Part shown: in pieces, positions 34,473 through 43,108 of the stretch | How positions within the stretch are numbered: position 1 is the stretch's first letter | Layout of the letters: each line of letters begins with the position of its first letter | Assembly (NCBI RefSeq): GCF_022747945.1 | Contig: NZ_JALDST010000001.1 | Coordinates: 930,001 to 994,000 of the forward strand | DNA length: 64,000 nt | From: Micromonospora sp. R77 | GTDB lineage: Bacteria; Actinomycetota; Actinomycetes; Mycobacteriales; Micromonosporaceae | Direction of reading: 5' to 3' | Translations under genes and position numbers: made by a program | The notes under the pieces: generated by a model | Told to the model about the DNA's origin: nothing | Databases searched by the model: none | What the model saw: the letters and a program-made list of their open reading frames with translations, nothing else

Positions 34473-36482
34473 GATCGCCTCCACCAGCCACTGGCCGCCC
34501 TCGACCGCCAGCAGCAGGGCGGCGCCGTCGGCCAGGCTGACCTGGAACCGGGCCCGCCGTCGCGCCTCGGCCGGCGCCCACCAGCGCTCCTCCACCGGCC
34601 ACGGGCCGACCCACCCGACGATCTCCGCCGGCCGGCCGCCGACGACCAGCCGGGCGGGCGGGGCGCTCACCGCCAGGCGCGCGCTGACCACGACCGGCTC
34701 GCCGGTGGCGTCCCGCACGGTCGCGGCGAGCGGCGTGGGCAGCACCACGGCCGGCGCGGGCGGCGGCAGCCGACCCGGCCACGGCGGTACGGCCACGCCG
34801 CCACCCACCCGGCCGCCACCCACCCGACCGCCACCCACCCGACCGCCACCCACTCGGCCGGCGCCGGCCCGCTCCCTGCCGACCGACGGACCGGCCATCC
34901 CGGCCGTCCTGGTCGACCGGCCACCCACCGTCGGCATGACCCGCCGCAACGACCGCACGCCCAGCGTCGGCCCGGTCAGCGACAGCCCGGTCAGCGACAG
35001 CCCGGTCAGCGACAGCCCGGTCAGCGCCGGCCCGACCGGCAGCGTCCCGGCCGGCCGCGCCGACGGATCGGTCAGTGCCGTCGATCCGCCCCACCCGGCC
35101 GACGGAACGACCGGCGTCAGCCCGACCGGCCAGGTCCAGGGACCGGTCACCATCGCCGGCCCCCCGAATCGCCGGCTCACCAGGCAGGGGCGACCGGCCA
35201 GGTAGGGGCGCCGGGCCAGACAACGACGGCGGGTCGGGCAGGGGCGGCGGGCCGGGGCGGGCGGGCAGGCGTTCGTCGCCCCACGGCACCAGACGCACCT
35301 GGTCGGCCGGGGACCGGCCGCCGCCGAGCACGGCGGTCAACACGGCCTCGGGGCCGAGGATGCCCTGCACCCGGCTCAGCGCGCGATGCGCCCGCTCCCG
35401 CTCCTCGCCGGTCTCCCCCCACAATCCCGGTTGCAGGCCGGCCTGGGCGAGCACCCCGTCGGGGATCAGCCGCAGTCGGATGATCCCGGCGGTGGGCCGG
35501 GCCGGTCGGGCGCCGGCCCGACGGTTGCCGCCGGAGAGCCAGCCGTCCAGCTGCCAGCGCACCCGGTCGGCGATGGCGGCGGCGGTGAGCAGGCCGTCGT
35601 GTCGCCAGACCCGGTGCAGCTCCTGACCATGCGCGGTGACCGCCTCGATGCCGAGCCGGGTACAGGCCAGCCCGTGCGCGGCGAGTCGCTCGTGCAGCTG
35701 CTCGGCCAGGACCCGGGCGGCGAAGGCCGCGGCGTCGACCCGCTCGATCGGCTCGTCGTGGTCGGCGGTGACGACCAGGTCGGCCGGGGGGTGCCGGACG
35801 GCGAGCGGCCGGTGGTCCCGACCGGCGGCGAGCCGGTGCGCGAGGGCCCCGTCGAAGCCGAACCGGGCCAGCACGTCACCGGCCGGCAGCGCGGCGAAGT
35901 CCCCGAGCGTGCGGATCCCCAGCCGGCGCAGCAGGTCGGCCAGGGCGGGCCGGCCGAGCGCCTCGACCGGCAGGGCGGCCAGGAAGCCGGGCGTCCCACC
36001 CGGCGGCACCACCCGGCCGTCGCGGGCGGCCAGTCCGGCGGCGAAGACCCCGTCGGCGATGCCGACCTGGCTCTCCACCGCGCAGGTCTGGGCGACGTGT
36101 TCGACGATCCGTTCGGCCGCCGCCTCCTCGCCCCCCAGGTAGCGGCTCGGACCGCGGGCGGCCAGCGCGCAGGCCCCCGGCCGGACCACCTCGACCCCGG
36201 CGGCCACCTCCTCCACGGCGGCGACCACCGGCTCGAAGGCCCGGGCATCCCGGCCGGGATCGTGCTCGACGACGGTGAGCTGCGGGCAGCGGCCCTGCGC
36301 CTCCCGCTTGCGCAGCCCCCGGCGCACCCCTCGGCGCGGGCCCGCTCCGAACAGGCGACCACCCGGTTGGCGTGCAGTACGGCGACCGGATCGGTGGCGG
36401 GCACCCCGTCGACGATCTCGGCGGCGAGCACCGGCCAGTCCGGGCACCAGAGCAGCAGCGTCCGCAGCGGCGCGACGGTCAT
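34464..36482 (-). CDS. imuB: ImuB, inactive Y-family polymerase-like mutasome protein (apparent frameshifts)
   Basis: Links DnaE2 to the sliding clamp. It starts at the ATG at 36482 (MTVAPLRTLLLWCPDWPVLA), which overlaps the imuA stop. The DinB-type active-site acids are missing (WCPDWPV replaces HVDMDAF, and no SLDE motif), as known for ImuB. The clamp-binding peptide QPGLWGE lies around residue 390. Near 36330 one G must be added to a G run to continue RAEG into VRRGLRKREAQ. A second change of frame occurs in the Pro/Gly-rich linker (about 34850-35200) before the C-terminus PWPVEERWWAPAEARRRARFQ. The linker carries two 15-bp repeat arrays. Confidence 0.85.
34798..34857. repeat. 4 x 15-bp tandem repeat in imuB linker
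   Basis: Four copies of CCGCCACCCACCCGR (34798, 34813, 34828, 34843) inside the imuB linker region. In the C-terminal frame they encode a VGGGR repeat. The 15-bp unit keeps the frame, so copy number can change without breaking the protein. Confidence 0.85.
34971..35030. repeat. 4 x 15-bp tandem repeat in imuB linker (second array)
   Basis: Four copies of CCCGGTCAGCGACAG start at 34971, 34986, 35001 and 35016; the last ends in GCCGG. They encode LTGLS-type or VADRA-type pentapeptide repeats depending on frame, so the local reading frame is uncertain. They lie between the polymerase-like part of ImuB and its C-terminal domain. Confidence 0.85.
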
Positions 36483-37224
36483 GCCGGCCCCACCAGGGTG
36501 AGCGCGCCACGGCGGACGGGGCGACGACGGCGGCCCGGGTGGCGGCGGCGACCCCGGTCGCCCGGGGGATGATCCGGGTGAGCCCGTCGCCGGGCAGCCA
36601 CACCTTGATCTCCTTCGGCCGGGCGGCCGCCCCGCGTCCGCGCGCCGAGACGGTGACCTCCCGGCGGCGCAGCCGCCCCGGCCGGCCCCCAGCCCCTCCC
36701 AGACGCCCCGGACCACCTGCAGCGTGACGTCGGCCGTCCCACCGGCCGTACGGGACGAGCACGCTGCCCCGCTGTCGGGCGCGGGCGGCCAGCCGGTCGG
36801 CGACCGAGGCGGAGACCGTGGCCGGGACGGCGGTGACCACCACGTCCACCCCGTCGATGAGGGCGGCGACGACGGTGGGCCACTCGGGTCCGGGGTGCGG
36901 CACCAGGGCGAGCCGGTCCAGGGCGATGCCGGCCTCGGCCGCCGCCCCGGCGCCGAAGGTGGGCACGCCGACCACGGCGCACCACGAGCCGGCCCGGGAC
37001 GCCTCGGCGAGCAGCGCGAGCAGCAGCGAGGTGCCGCCACTGCGGCGGGGCTGCCCGGCACCGACCGCGATGGTGCTGCCGCGCCGCAGGCCGCGGTTGG
37101 GCAGCAGGCCGGTCAGCTCCGGCAGGACCGGCAGCACCCGGTGGCCACCCGCCGGATCGGGTGCGCTCGCCGGACGTACCAGCCCGGCCAGTGCGGCGGA
37201 ACCGACCACCATGCGGCCCGCCAT
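36479..37224 (-). CDS. imuA: ImuA-like (ImuA') mutasome protein (apparent frameshifts)
   Basis: RecA/SulA-like accessory protein of the mutasome, about 248 residues. The N-terminal half is intact (MAGRMVVGSAALAGLVRP; ELTGLLPNRGLRRGSTIAVG, a RecA-fold start with a degenerate P-loop). Near 36738 the frame shifts to give ADVTLQVVRGVWEGLGAGRG, then returns for LRRREVTVSARGRG. A further shift near 36515 leads to the end LTLVGPA, whose TGA overlaps the imuB ATG. The ATG at 37224 has a G-rich ribosome site. It belongs to the same SOS-controlled run as imuB. Confidence 0.82.
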
Positions 37225-37414
37225 CGGACCTACCCCCCGTCGTGTGTCGTCACGGGACTGAGCCCCGTGCTGTGCCGTGTCGCTGTGCAGCTGCAAGTGG
37301 TGCCGGGTCCCCGGACCCGTGGTGTGTCGTCCCGGGAACCGGGCCCACGTCGCGGAACCGGAGGCGGCGCGTCCGGCCCGGCGGGCTTCCCACCGGCGGG
37401 CCGGACGCGCCGGG

Positions 37415-37864
37415 TCAGGCGGCCAACCCGTCCAGTGCCGGCTGGTGGGCCAGGCCGAGCAGGGCCTCCACCACCGTCACGAACTGTTCGGCGGCGCGGA
37501 GCAGGTCGTCGGCCTCCCGGGCGGTGACCACCCGGGGGATACCGGCCTCGGCGGCGGCCCGCTTGCCGGCGCCGGCGGCGAAGTAGCGCGCCCACTCGTC
37601 GAGCTCGGGGGCGACGGCGCAGAGCAGCACCCAGACGCTGGTGATCCGGTTGCGCCGGGTGGGGGCCGGGCGGGCGCGGGCGGCGAGCAGGGCGGCGGCG
37701 GCGCGCAGCGCGGCGAGGTGGGCGGCGGCGTAGCGGAGGCCGTCGGGGCGGGTCTGGGCGGCCTCGGTCAGCCCGTGCCGAGCCACGGCGAGCAGCTGGG
37801 CGGGGGTGCGGTGCGGCAGCACGTGCGCCGGCACCGTCGGTGCCTGAGCCGGACTGGTCGGCAT
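37415..37864 (-). CDS. SAV_6107-type HEPN domain protein
   Basis: 149-residue helical protein of an actinobacterial HEPN family (SAV_6107-like), judged from LLAVARHGLTEAAQTRPDGLRYAAAHLAALRAAAALL and VWVLLCAVAPELDEWARYFAAGAGKRAAAEAG. The canonical HEPN RNase motif (Rx4-6H) is not evident. The ATG at 37864 has GGAGGAG 9 bp upstream. It is the first gene after the SOS-box promoter and precedes imuA by 190 bp, suggesting a damage-induced accessory role. The family function is not established. Confidence 0.82.
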   Translation of the reverse strand: MPTSPAQAPTVPAHVLPHRTPAQLLAVARHGLTEAAQTRPDGLRYAAAHLAALRAAAALLAARARPAPTRRNRITSVWVLLCAVAPELDEWARYFAAGAGKRAAAEAGIPRVVTAREADDLLRAAEQFVTVVEALLGLAHQPALDGLAA

Positions 37865-37903
37865 GGGACTGTCTCCTCCACTGACCGAGGCGGGCGCGCC
37901 GCC

Positions 37904-38067
37904 CGGCGGATCGGATCCGCCGGTGCGAGGCGCCCGGGGCGGGTGGTGCGGAGGAAGACGCACCGGGTGGGGGCCGGCCGGGTGTGGATGCTTCCCCACA
38001 CCACACCCGGCCGGCGTACCGGCGGGTCCGTCGCCCGCCGCCCGGGGGTCGTGGGCGGCGGGCGACG
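37904..38067 (-). promoter_or_regulatory. Structured 5' leader of the HEPN-imuA-imuB transcript
   Basis: If transcription starts near 38175, the leader is about 310 nt and contains three strong hairpins. A 15-bp perfect stem pairs 38029-38043 with 38053-38067, another 15-bp perfect stem pairs 37973-37987 with 38001-38015, and an 8-bp stem pairs 37904-37911 with 37915-37922. None is followed by a T-tract on the minus strand. No known riboswitch pattern is recognised. Confidence 0.45.
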
Positions 38068-38179
38068 ATCCTGCCTGACGGGGCCGGACTCGCGACTGTC
38101 CGGCGCCCGGTGCGGTCCGCGGAACCGCACCTTGCCGGGATCCGGTGCCGCGAAACACCCGCACCCGGCGGTTGGAACG

Positions 38180-38209
38180 AGCGTACGACTCAATCGAACA
38201 CTCGTTCTA
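38180..38209 (-). promoter_or_regulatory. SOS-type promoter with LexA box
   Basis: The dyad TCGAACACTCGTTCTA at 38194-38209 fits the actinobacterial/Gram-positive LexA box (GAAC-N4-GTTC). It overlaps a minus-strand promoter with -35 TAGAAC (38209-38204), an 18-bp spacer and -10 TACGCT (38185-38180). LexA binding here would block transcription of the HEPN-imuA-imuB genes until DNA damage. Confidence 0.72.
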
Positions 38210-38380
38210 ACTACCCCGACAGTACACCTCCCCCCCGACGAAAATGCAACGTGTGACGCGCCGGGACACGCCGGAGGTGAACCGGATTCCCAGCCGGCGC
38301 ACAGCAGCGGCAAAGGTGTCCCGGAGGTGGTCGCCCCAGGGTTTACCCATGAACGTCAGCCGTACCGAAACGACCGTCCG

Positions 38381-39778
38381 GTGACCGCCGCCGTCGCCGA
38401 CCGGCGGACCACCCGGCGGCCCCTCCCGGCGGCGCCCGGCTGGTGGGCCGATGTCGCGGGCAGCGCGGCCGTGCTCAGCCTGCTGGTCGTCACCGCGCTC
38501 TGGACCGCGGACCGGGGGGTGCAGGAGCTGGTCGGTGGCCTCGCCACCGGCCTCACCTCGCTCGGCCGCCTCGCCGGCCTGCTCAGCGCCGACCTGATGC
38601 TGATCCAGGTGGTGCTGATGGCCCGGGTGCCGCTGATCGAGCGGCGCTTCGGCCAGGACCGGATCGCCCGCTGGCACCGGCTCGCCGGCTTCACCTCCTT
38701 CCACCTGCTCCTGGCCCACGTGGTGCTCACCACCCTCGGGTACGCCGGCACCGCCCGGCAGAACGTGCTCGCCGAGACCTGGGACCTGGTCGTCTCGTAC
38801 CCCGGGATGCTGCTGGCCACCGCGGCGCTGGCGCTGCTGGTGCTGGTCGTGGTGACCTCGGTCCGGGCGGCCCGGCGCCGGCTGCGCTACGAGTCCTGGC
38901 ACCTGCTGCACCTGTACGCCTACCTCGGCATCGCCCTGGCGCTGCCGCACCAGCTCTGGACCGGGGCCGACTTCCTCGCCTCCGCCGCCGCCCGCGCCTA
39001 CTGGTGGACGGTCTACCTGCTGGCCCTGGCCAGCGTGCTGGTCTACCGACTGGGCCTGCCGGCCTGGCGTTCGCTGCGGCACCGGGTCGAGGTGGCCGCG
39101 GTGGTCCCGGAGGCCCCCGGCGTCACCTCGGTCTGGCTGCGCGGGCGGCACCTGCACCGGCTGCCCGCCCGGGCCGGGCAGTTCCTGCTCTGGCGGTTCC
39201 TGGACGGCCCCGGCTGGTCCCGGGCGCACCCGTACTCGCTGTCGGCACCGCCGAGCGGGGACCTGATGCGGATCACCGTCAAGGACCTCGGCGACGACAG
39301 CTCCCGGGTGGCCACCCTGCGCCCCGGCACGAAGGTGCTGATCGAAGGGCCGTACGGGCGGCTGACCGGGGAGCACTGGCGCGGCGGCGGGATCACCATG
39401 CTCGCCTGCGGCGTCGGGATCACCCCGCTGCTGGCGCTGCTCTGGGAGCTGCCGTACGCGCCGGGCGAGGCGGTGCTGCTCTACCGCGCGCGTACCGAAC
39501 AGGAGCTGGCCTTCGGCGCGGAGCTGGACCGGCTCGCGGCGGAACGCGGCGTGGTGGTGCACCGGCTGGTCGGCCCCCGGGCCCGGCGGCCCGCCTGGCT
39601 GCCGACGTACGCCGAGGGGCTGTCCGACGCGGACGCCCTGCGCCGGCTCTCCCCCGGCGTCGCCGGGCACGACGTCTTCCTCTGCGGCCCGGACGGCTGG
39701 GTCGATGCCGCCCGCGCCGCGACCCGCGCGGCCGGGGTGCCCGACGCGCACACCCATCACGAACGTTTCGCCTGGTGA
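38381..39778 (+). CDS. Ferric reductase-like transmembrane flavoprotein (FRE/NOX type)
   Basis: About 465 residues. Six membrane helices with haem-binding-type histidines (ARWHRLAGFTSFHLLLAHVV; ESWHLLHLYAYLGIALALPHQLW) precede an FAD-binding ferredoxin-reductase domain (HPYSLSAPPSG) and an NAD-binding end (GVGITPLLALLWELP; FLCGPDGW). It moves electrons from NAD(P)H through FAD and haem across the membrane. The GTG at 38381 has no ribosome site. An ATG at 38349 in another frame (MNVSRTETTVR) would give a longer start if one base were missing. First gene of a flavin electron-transfer set. Confidence 0.88.
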   Translation: MTAAVADRRTTRRPLPAAPGWWADVAGSAAVLSLLVVTALWTADRGVQELVGGLATGLTSLGRLAGLLSADLMLIQVVLMARVPLIERRFGQDRIARWHRLAGFTSFHLLLAHVVLTTLGYAGTARQNVLAETWDLVVSYPGMLLATAALALLVLVVVTSVRAARRRLRYESWHLLHLYAYLGIALALPHQLWTGADFLASAAARAYWWTVYLLALASVLVYRLGLPAWRSLRHRVEVAAVVPEAPGVTSVWLRGRHLHRLPARAGQFLLWRFLDGPGWSRAHPYSLSAPPSGDLMRITVKDLGDDSSRVATLRPGTKVLIEGPYGRLTGEHWRGGGITMLACGVGITPLLALLWELPYAPGEAVLLYRARTEQELAFGAELDRLAAERGVVVHRLVGPRARRPAWLPTYAEGLSDADALRRLSPGVAGHDVFLCGPDGWVDAARAATRAAGVPDAHTHHERFAW

Positions 39779-39798
39779 CAGGCGCGAAGGGAGGATCC

Positions 39799-40320
39799 GT
39801 GCGACGGATCACCGTCTGGCTGCTCTCCACCGTGGCCGCCCTGGTCCTGCTGTTCAGCTACAAGACCAGCACGATGGGCCCCGGCGGGGAGAGCAGCGCC
39901 ATCGCCTCCGGCACCGGCTCCGGCGGCACGGGCACCGGCTCGTGGAGCGGGACCGACGCCGGCTCCGGCTCCACCGGCTCGGGCTCCACCGGCTCCGATT
40001 CCGGTTCCGGCTCCACCGGCGGCGACTCGGGCGGGTCGTCGAACGGGACCGCCACCGGGTCGGTGGCGCAGACCCGGTGGGGGCCGGTGCAGGTGAAGAT
40101 CACCGTCTCCGGCGGGAAGATCACCGACGTCGCCGCGGTGCAGGTGCCCGACGGCAACCACCGGGACCAGGAGATCAACGACTACGCGGTGCCGATCCTG
40201 CGGCAGGAGGCCCTGGCGGCGCAGAGCGCGCAGATCGACACGGTCTCCGGGGCCACCGTCACCAGCGACGGCTACCGGGAGTCGCTGCAGGCCGCGATCG
40301 ACGCGGCGCACCTGAAATGA
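39799..40320 (+). CDS. Membrane-anchored FMN-binding domain protein
   Basis: 173 residues. An N-terminal helix (TVWLLSTVAALVLLFSYKT) anchors a Gly/Ser/Thr-rich spacer of about 55 residues and an FMN-binding domain whose modification motif is DTVSGATVTSDGY. The threonine there is the expected site for covalent FMN attached by ApbE, the next gene. The GTG at 39799 follows GGGAGGATCC; an in-frame GTG at 39775 is possible. The stop overlaps the apbE start. Likely an extracytoplasmic electron acceptor for the upstream reductase. Confidence 0.9.
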   Translation: MRRITVWLLSTVAALVLLFSYKTSTMGPGGESSAIASGTGSGGTGTGSWSGTDAGSGSTGSGSTGSDSGSGSTGGDSGGSSNGTATGSVAQTRWGPVQVKITVSGGKITDVAAVQVPDGNHRDQEINDYAVPILRQEALAAQSAQIDTVSGATVTSDGYRESLQAAIDAAHLK

Positions 40321-41152
40321 GGCCGACCGGGGAACTCGACCGCCGGGCCTGGGTGGTGCAGGTGATGGGGCTGCCGGTCAGCGTGCACCTGCGCGGCCCC
40401 GAGGTGCGTACCGACGCGGTGGCGGAGCGGGTGGAGCGGGTCTTCGCCGAGCTGCGCGAGGTCGACGCGGTGTTCAGCACGTACCGGGCGGAGAGCGTGC
40501 TCGGTCGGCTTGGCGGGGCGCCGCCCGGCCCGGCCGCCACCGCCGACCCGCTGGTGCGCGAGGTGGTGACGCTCTGCGAGACGGCCCGCGCGCGGACCGC
40601 CGGCTGGTTCGACGCGCGCCGGCTGCCACTGCCGCTGGGCGGCACCGGCTTCGACCCGTCCGGGCTGGTCAAGGGGTGGGCGGTGGAGCGGGCCGCGCGG
40701 CACCTGGCGGACCTGCCCGAGCACGACCTCTGCCTCAACGCCGGCGGGGACGTGCTGCTGCGTACCGTGCCGGGACGGCCGGCCTGGCGGATCGGCGTCG
40801 AGGACCCCGCCGGGCCCGAACGGCTGCTCGACGTGGTCGAGCTGGCGCGCGGCGCGGTCGCCACGTCGGGCACCGCGCGGCGCGGCGCGCACATCACCGA
40901 CCCCCGGCCGGTCGGCCGGCCGAGGCCGTCCGGTCGGTCACCGTGGTCGGCCCCGAGCTGCTCTGGGCCGACGTGTACGCCACGGCGGCGGTCGCCCGCG
41001 GCGCCGACGCCCTCGACTGGCTGGCCACCCTGACCGGCTACGCCGCCCTCCTGGTGGACGCCACCGGCCGGCCCCGGGCGACCCCGACCTGGCCCGGCTC
41101 CCGCCGCCGCCACGCGGATCATGGAGTCGTGGTCCCTCACAAAACTCGCTGA
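40317..41152 (+). CDS. apbE: FAD:protein FMN transferase ApbE (apparent frameshift)
   Basis: Attaches FMN to threonine of the SGAT-type motif in the preceding protein. The ApbE fold is visible from VQVMGLPVSVHL, VDAVFSTYRAESVLGRL, FDPSGLVKGWAVERAARHL, NAGGDVLLR and GAVATSGTARRGAHITDPR. Near 40916 the frame breaks inside a GGCCGGTCGGCCGGCC run and continues as AVRSVTVVGPELLWADVYATAAV. The end at 41152 falls in a large hairpin, so the last residues are doubtful. ATGA overlap with the FMN-binding gene. Confidence 0.87.
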
Positions 41153-41185
41153 CCGGGCGTACCAGGCGCCACCACTCCATGATCC
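41116..41185. terminator. Long hairpin after apbE, GATCA-bounded
   Basis: 17-bp arms (41116-41132 and 41169-41185) with one mismatch pair GGATCATGGAGTSGTGG with its complement over a 36-nt loop. It follows or overlaps the apbE end and precedes the DUF664 gene. It resembles two other hairpins in this window in having arms that begin GATCA. Confidence 0.6.
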
Positions 41186-41239
41186 ACACAGCTGGGCGGG
41201 GGCAGCGGATCGACGTGCGTCCGGGGCAGACTGGCCGGC

Positions 41240-41827
41240 ATGGGTGACATGAGCGATCCGAAGAAGGTGCTGCGGCACTACCTCCAGGCGTGCCGGGACG
41301 ACCTGATCTGGAAGCTCGACGGGCTGAGCGAACGCGAGGTCCGACTGCCCCGCACCTCGACCGGCACCAACCTGCTGGGCATCGTCAAGCACTGCCTCAA
41401 CGTCGAGGCCGGCTACTTCGGGCCCACCTTCGGGCGCGAGTTCCCGACCCCCGACGAGCTGCTCCCCCTGTCCGCGTACGACGAGGACCCGCAGGCCGAC
41501 TGGTACGCGCGGGAGGACGAGACGAAGGACGGGCTGATCGACCTCTACCGTCGGGTCGGGGCCTTCGCCGACGAGACGATCGACCTGCTGCCGCTCGACG
41601 CCCCGGGGCGGGTGTCGTGGTGGCGGCCGGGCGCGCAGGACGTGACCCTGCACGGGGTGATCGCGCACGTCCTGTTCGACCTGGCCCGGCACGCGGGGCA
41701 CGCCGACATCCTGCGCGAGCAGCACGACGGGGCGGTCGGCCTGCGGCGGGAGAACTCGAACCTCCCCGACCAGGACTGGCCGGCGTACGTGGCGAAGCTG
41801 ACCGCGCTCGCCGACCGGTTCGCCTGA
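41240..41827 (+). CDS. DinB/DUF664 family protein (mycothiol-dependent-enzyme fold)
   Basis: 195-residue four-helix-bundle protein: KVLRHYLQACRDDLIWKLDGLSE, TNLLGIVKHCLNVEAGYFG and HGVIAHVLFDLARHAGHADILREQ. Histidines in KHCLNVE and LARHAGHAD match the metal site of the DinB-like (DUF664) superfamily, which includes mycothiol-dependent transferases. The ATG at 41240 or at 41249 may be the start. Not related to the polymerase also called DinB. Monocistronic, between a hairpin and the YbaK gene. Substrate unknown. Confidence 0.86.
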   Translation: MGDMSDPKKVLRHYLQACRDDLIWKLDGLSEREVRLPRTSTGTNLLGIVKHCLNVEAGYFGPTFGREFPTPDELLPLSAYDEDPQADWYAREDETKDGLIDLYRRVGAFADETIDLLPLDAPGRVSWWRPGAQDVTLHGVIAHVLFDLARHAGHADILREQHDGAVGLRRENSNLPDQDWPAYVAKLTALADRFA

Positions 41828-41888
41828 CCGGGCGGGACACGGCGTGGGTGGGTGGGAACCGGACGGGCGCGGCGGGGAGAATGGGGGC

Positions 41889-42377
41889 ATGCAGCCACAC
41901 CCGAACGTGCAGGCGGTGCAGCGGGCGCTCGACGACGCGGGCGCACGGGACGGCTCCGCCGACGCCAGCCAGGTACGCCTGCTGCCCGAGGCGGTGCACA
42001 CCGCCGCCGCGGCGGCCGAGGCGCTCGGCGTCCAGGTCGGCGCCATCGCCAACTCGCTGATCTTCGACGCGGACGACGCGCCGCTGCTGGTGCTCACCTC
42101 CGGCGCGCACCGGGTGGACACCGCCGGCCTCGCCGCCGCCCTCGGGGTCACCCACCTGCGCCGGGCCAGCCCCGAGTTCGTCCGGGAACACACCGGCCAG
42201 GTCATCGGCGGGGTCGCCCCGGTCGGTCACCCCCGACCGCTGCGCACGCTGGTCGACACCGCCCTCGCGGCGTACGACGAGGTGTGGGCGGCCGGCGGGG
42301 TGCCGCAGGCGGTCTTCCCGACCACGTACGCGGAGCTGCTGCGGATCACCGCCGGGACCCCGGCCGACGTGGCGTGA
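41889..42377 (+). CDS. YbaK/EbsC-family aminoacyl-tRNA deacylase
   Basis: 162-residue protein of the YbaK/ProX editing-domain family, which hydrolyses mischarged tRNAs such as Cys-tRNA-Pro. Visible family pattern: AEALGVQVGAIANSLIFDADDAPLLVLTSGAHRVD, then TGQVIGGVAPVGHPRPLRTLVDTAL and the late WAAGGVPQAVFPTTYAEL. The ATG at 41889 has a short G-rich site. Its stop overlaps the next GTG start, so it heads, or is fused onto, the carotenoid run. Confidence 0.9.
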   Translation: MQPHPNVQAVQRALDDAGARDGSADASQVRLLPEAVHTAAAAAEALGVQVGAIANSLIFDADDAPLLVLTSGAHRVDTAGLAAALGVTHLRRASPEFVREHTGQVIGGVAPVGHPRPLRTLVDTALAAYDEVWAAGGVPQAVFPTTYAELLRITAGTPADVA

Positions 42378-43108
42378 GCGACGTACCCGACCTGGTCACG
42401 CTGCACGTGTGGCGGATCCCCCGGACGGCGGTGCCCCGGGCGCTGGCCCGGATGGCCCTGCACCCGCGCCGGCTGCGGCACACCCGGGGCGTACGGTTCG
42501 GCAAGCTGCTCGGCACCGGGACCGGCACCGGCTTCGGTCCCGGCGACGCCGACCTGACCCGGTGGGCCGCCCTGGTGGCCTGGGACTCCCCCGCCGCGGC
42601 GGCCGGCTTCGACGCCTCCCCGGTGGGCCGCTCCTGGGCCCGGATCGCCCACGCGTCCGCCCGGGTCGAGCTGCGCCCGCTGACCAGCCGCGGCGAGTGG
42701 TCCGGCCGGCGGCCCTTCGGCGATCCGCCCGGTGGTCGGGTCGACGGGCCGGTGCTCGCGCTGACCCGGGCCCGGCTGCGGCCCCGCCGGGCGGTCACCT
42801 TCTGGCGGGCCATCCCGCCGGTCGCCGCCGCCCTGCACGCCGCCCCCGGCCTGCTCGCCCGGTTCGGCGTCGGCGAGGCCCCGCTGGGCTGGCAGGGCAC
42901 GGTGAGCGTGTGGCGGGATCCGGCGGACCTCGTCGCGTTCGCGTACCGTCACCCCGAGCACCGCGCCGCCATCGCCCGCACCCCCACCGAGGGGTGGTAC
43001 GCGGAGGAACTCTTCGCGCGGTTCGAGGTGCGCGACGTGGTCGGCGACCGGACGGTGCTGGGATGGGTCGCCGACGGCGACGCGGACGAGGCGAGAGGAC
43101 ACGCATGA
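42374..43108 (+). CDS. CrtA-like (spheroidene monooxygenase family) protein
   Basis: 244 residues. Resembles the haem-containing CrtA family through VTLHVWRIPRTAVPRALARMALHPRRL, VRFGKLLGTGTGTGFGPGDADLTRWAALVAWD and FSVWRDP-type ends (GTVSVWRDPADLVAFAYRHPEHRAAIARTPTEGWYAEELFARFEV). CrtA enzymes put keto groups on acyclic carotenoids, consistent with the neighbours. The GTG start at 42374 overlaps the YbaK stop, and its stop overlaps the next ATG. Many actinobacterial members have no tested function. Confidence 0.75.
   Translation: MSDVPDLVTLHVWRIPRTAVPRALARMALHPRRLRHTRGVRFGKLLGTGTGTGFGPGDADLTRWAALVAWDSPAAAAGFDASPVGRSWARIAHASARVELRPLTSRGEWSGRRPFGDPPGGRVDGPVLALTRARLRPRRAVTFWRAIPPVAAALHAAPGLLARFGVGEAPLGWQGTVSVWRDPADLVAFAYRHPEHRAAIARTPTEGWYAEELFARFEVRDVVGDRTVLGWVADGDADEARGHA

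Noticed and set aside
38221..38380. FMN or cobalamin riboswitch before the ferric-reductase-like gene
   Set aside because: Conserved cores of neither class could be found. Some stem-forming GC runs exist but no recognisable consensus.
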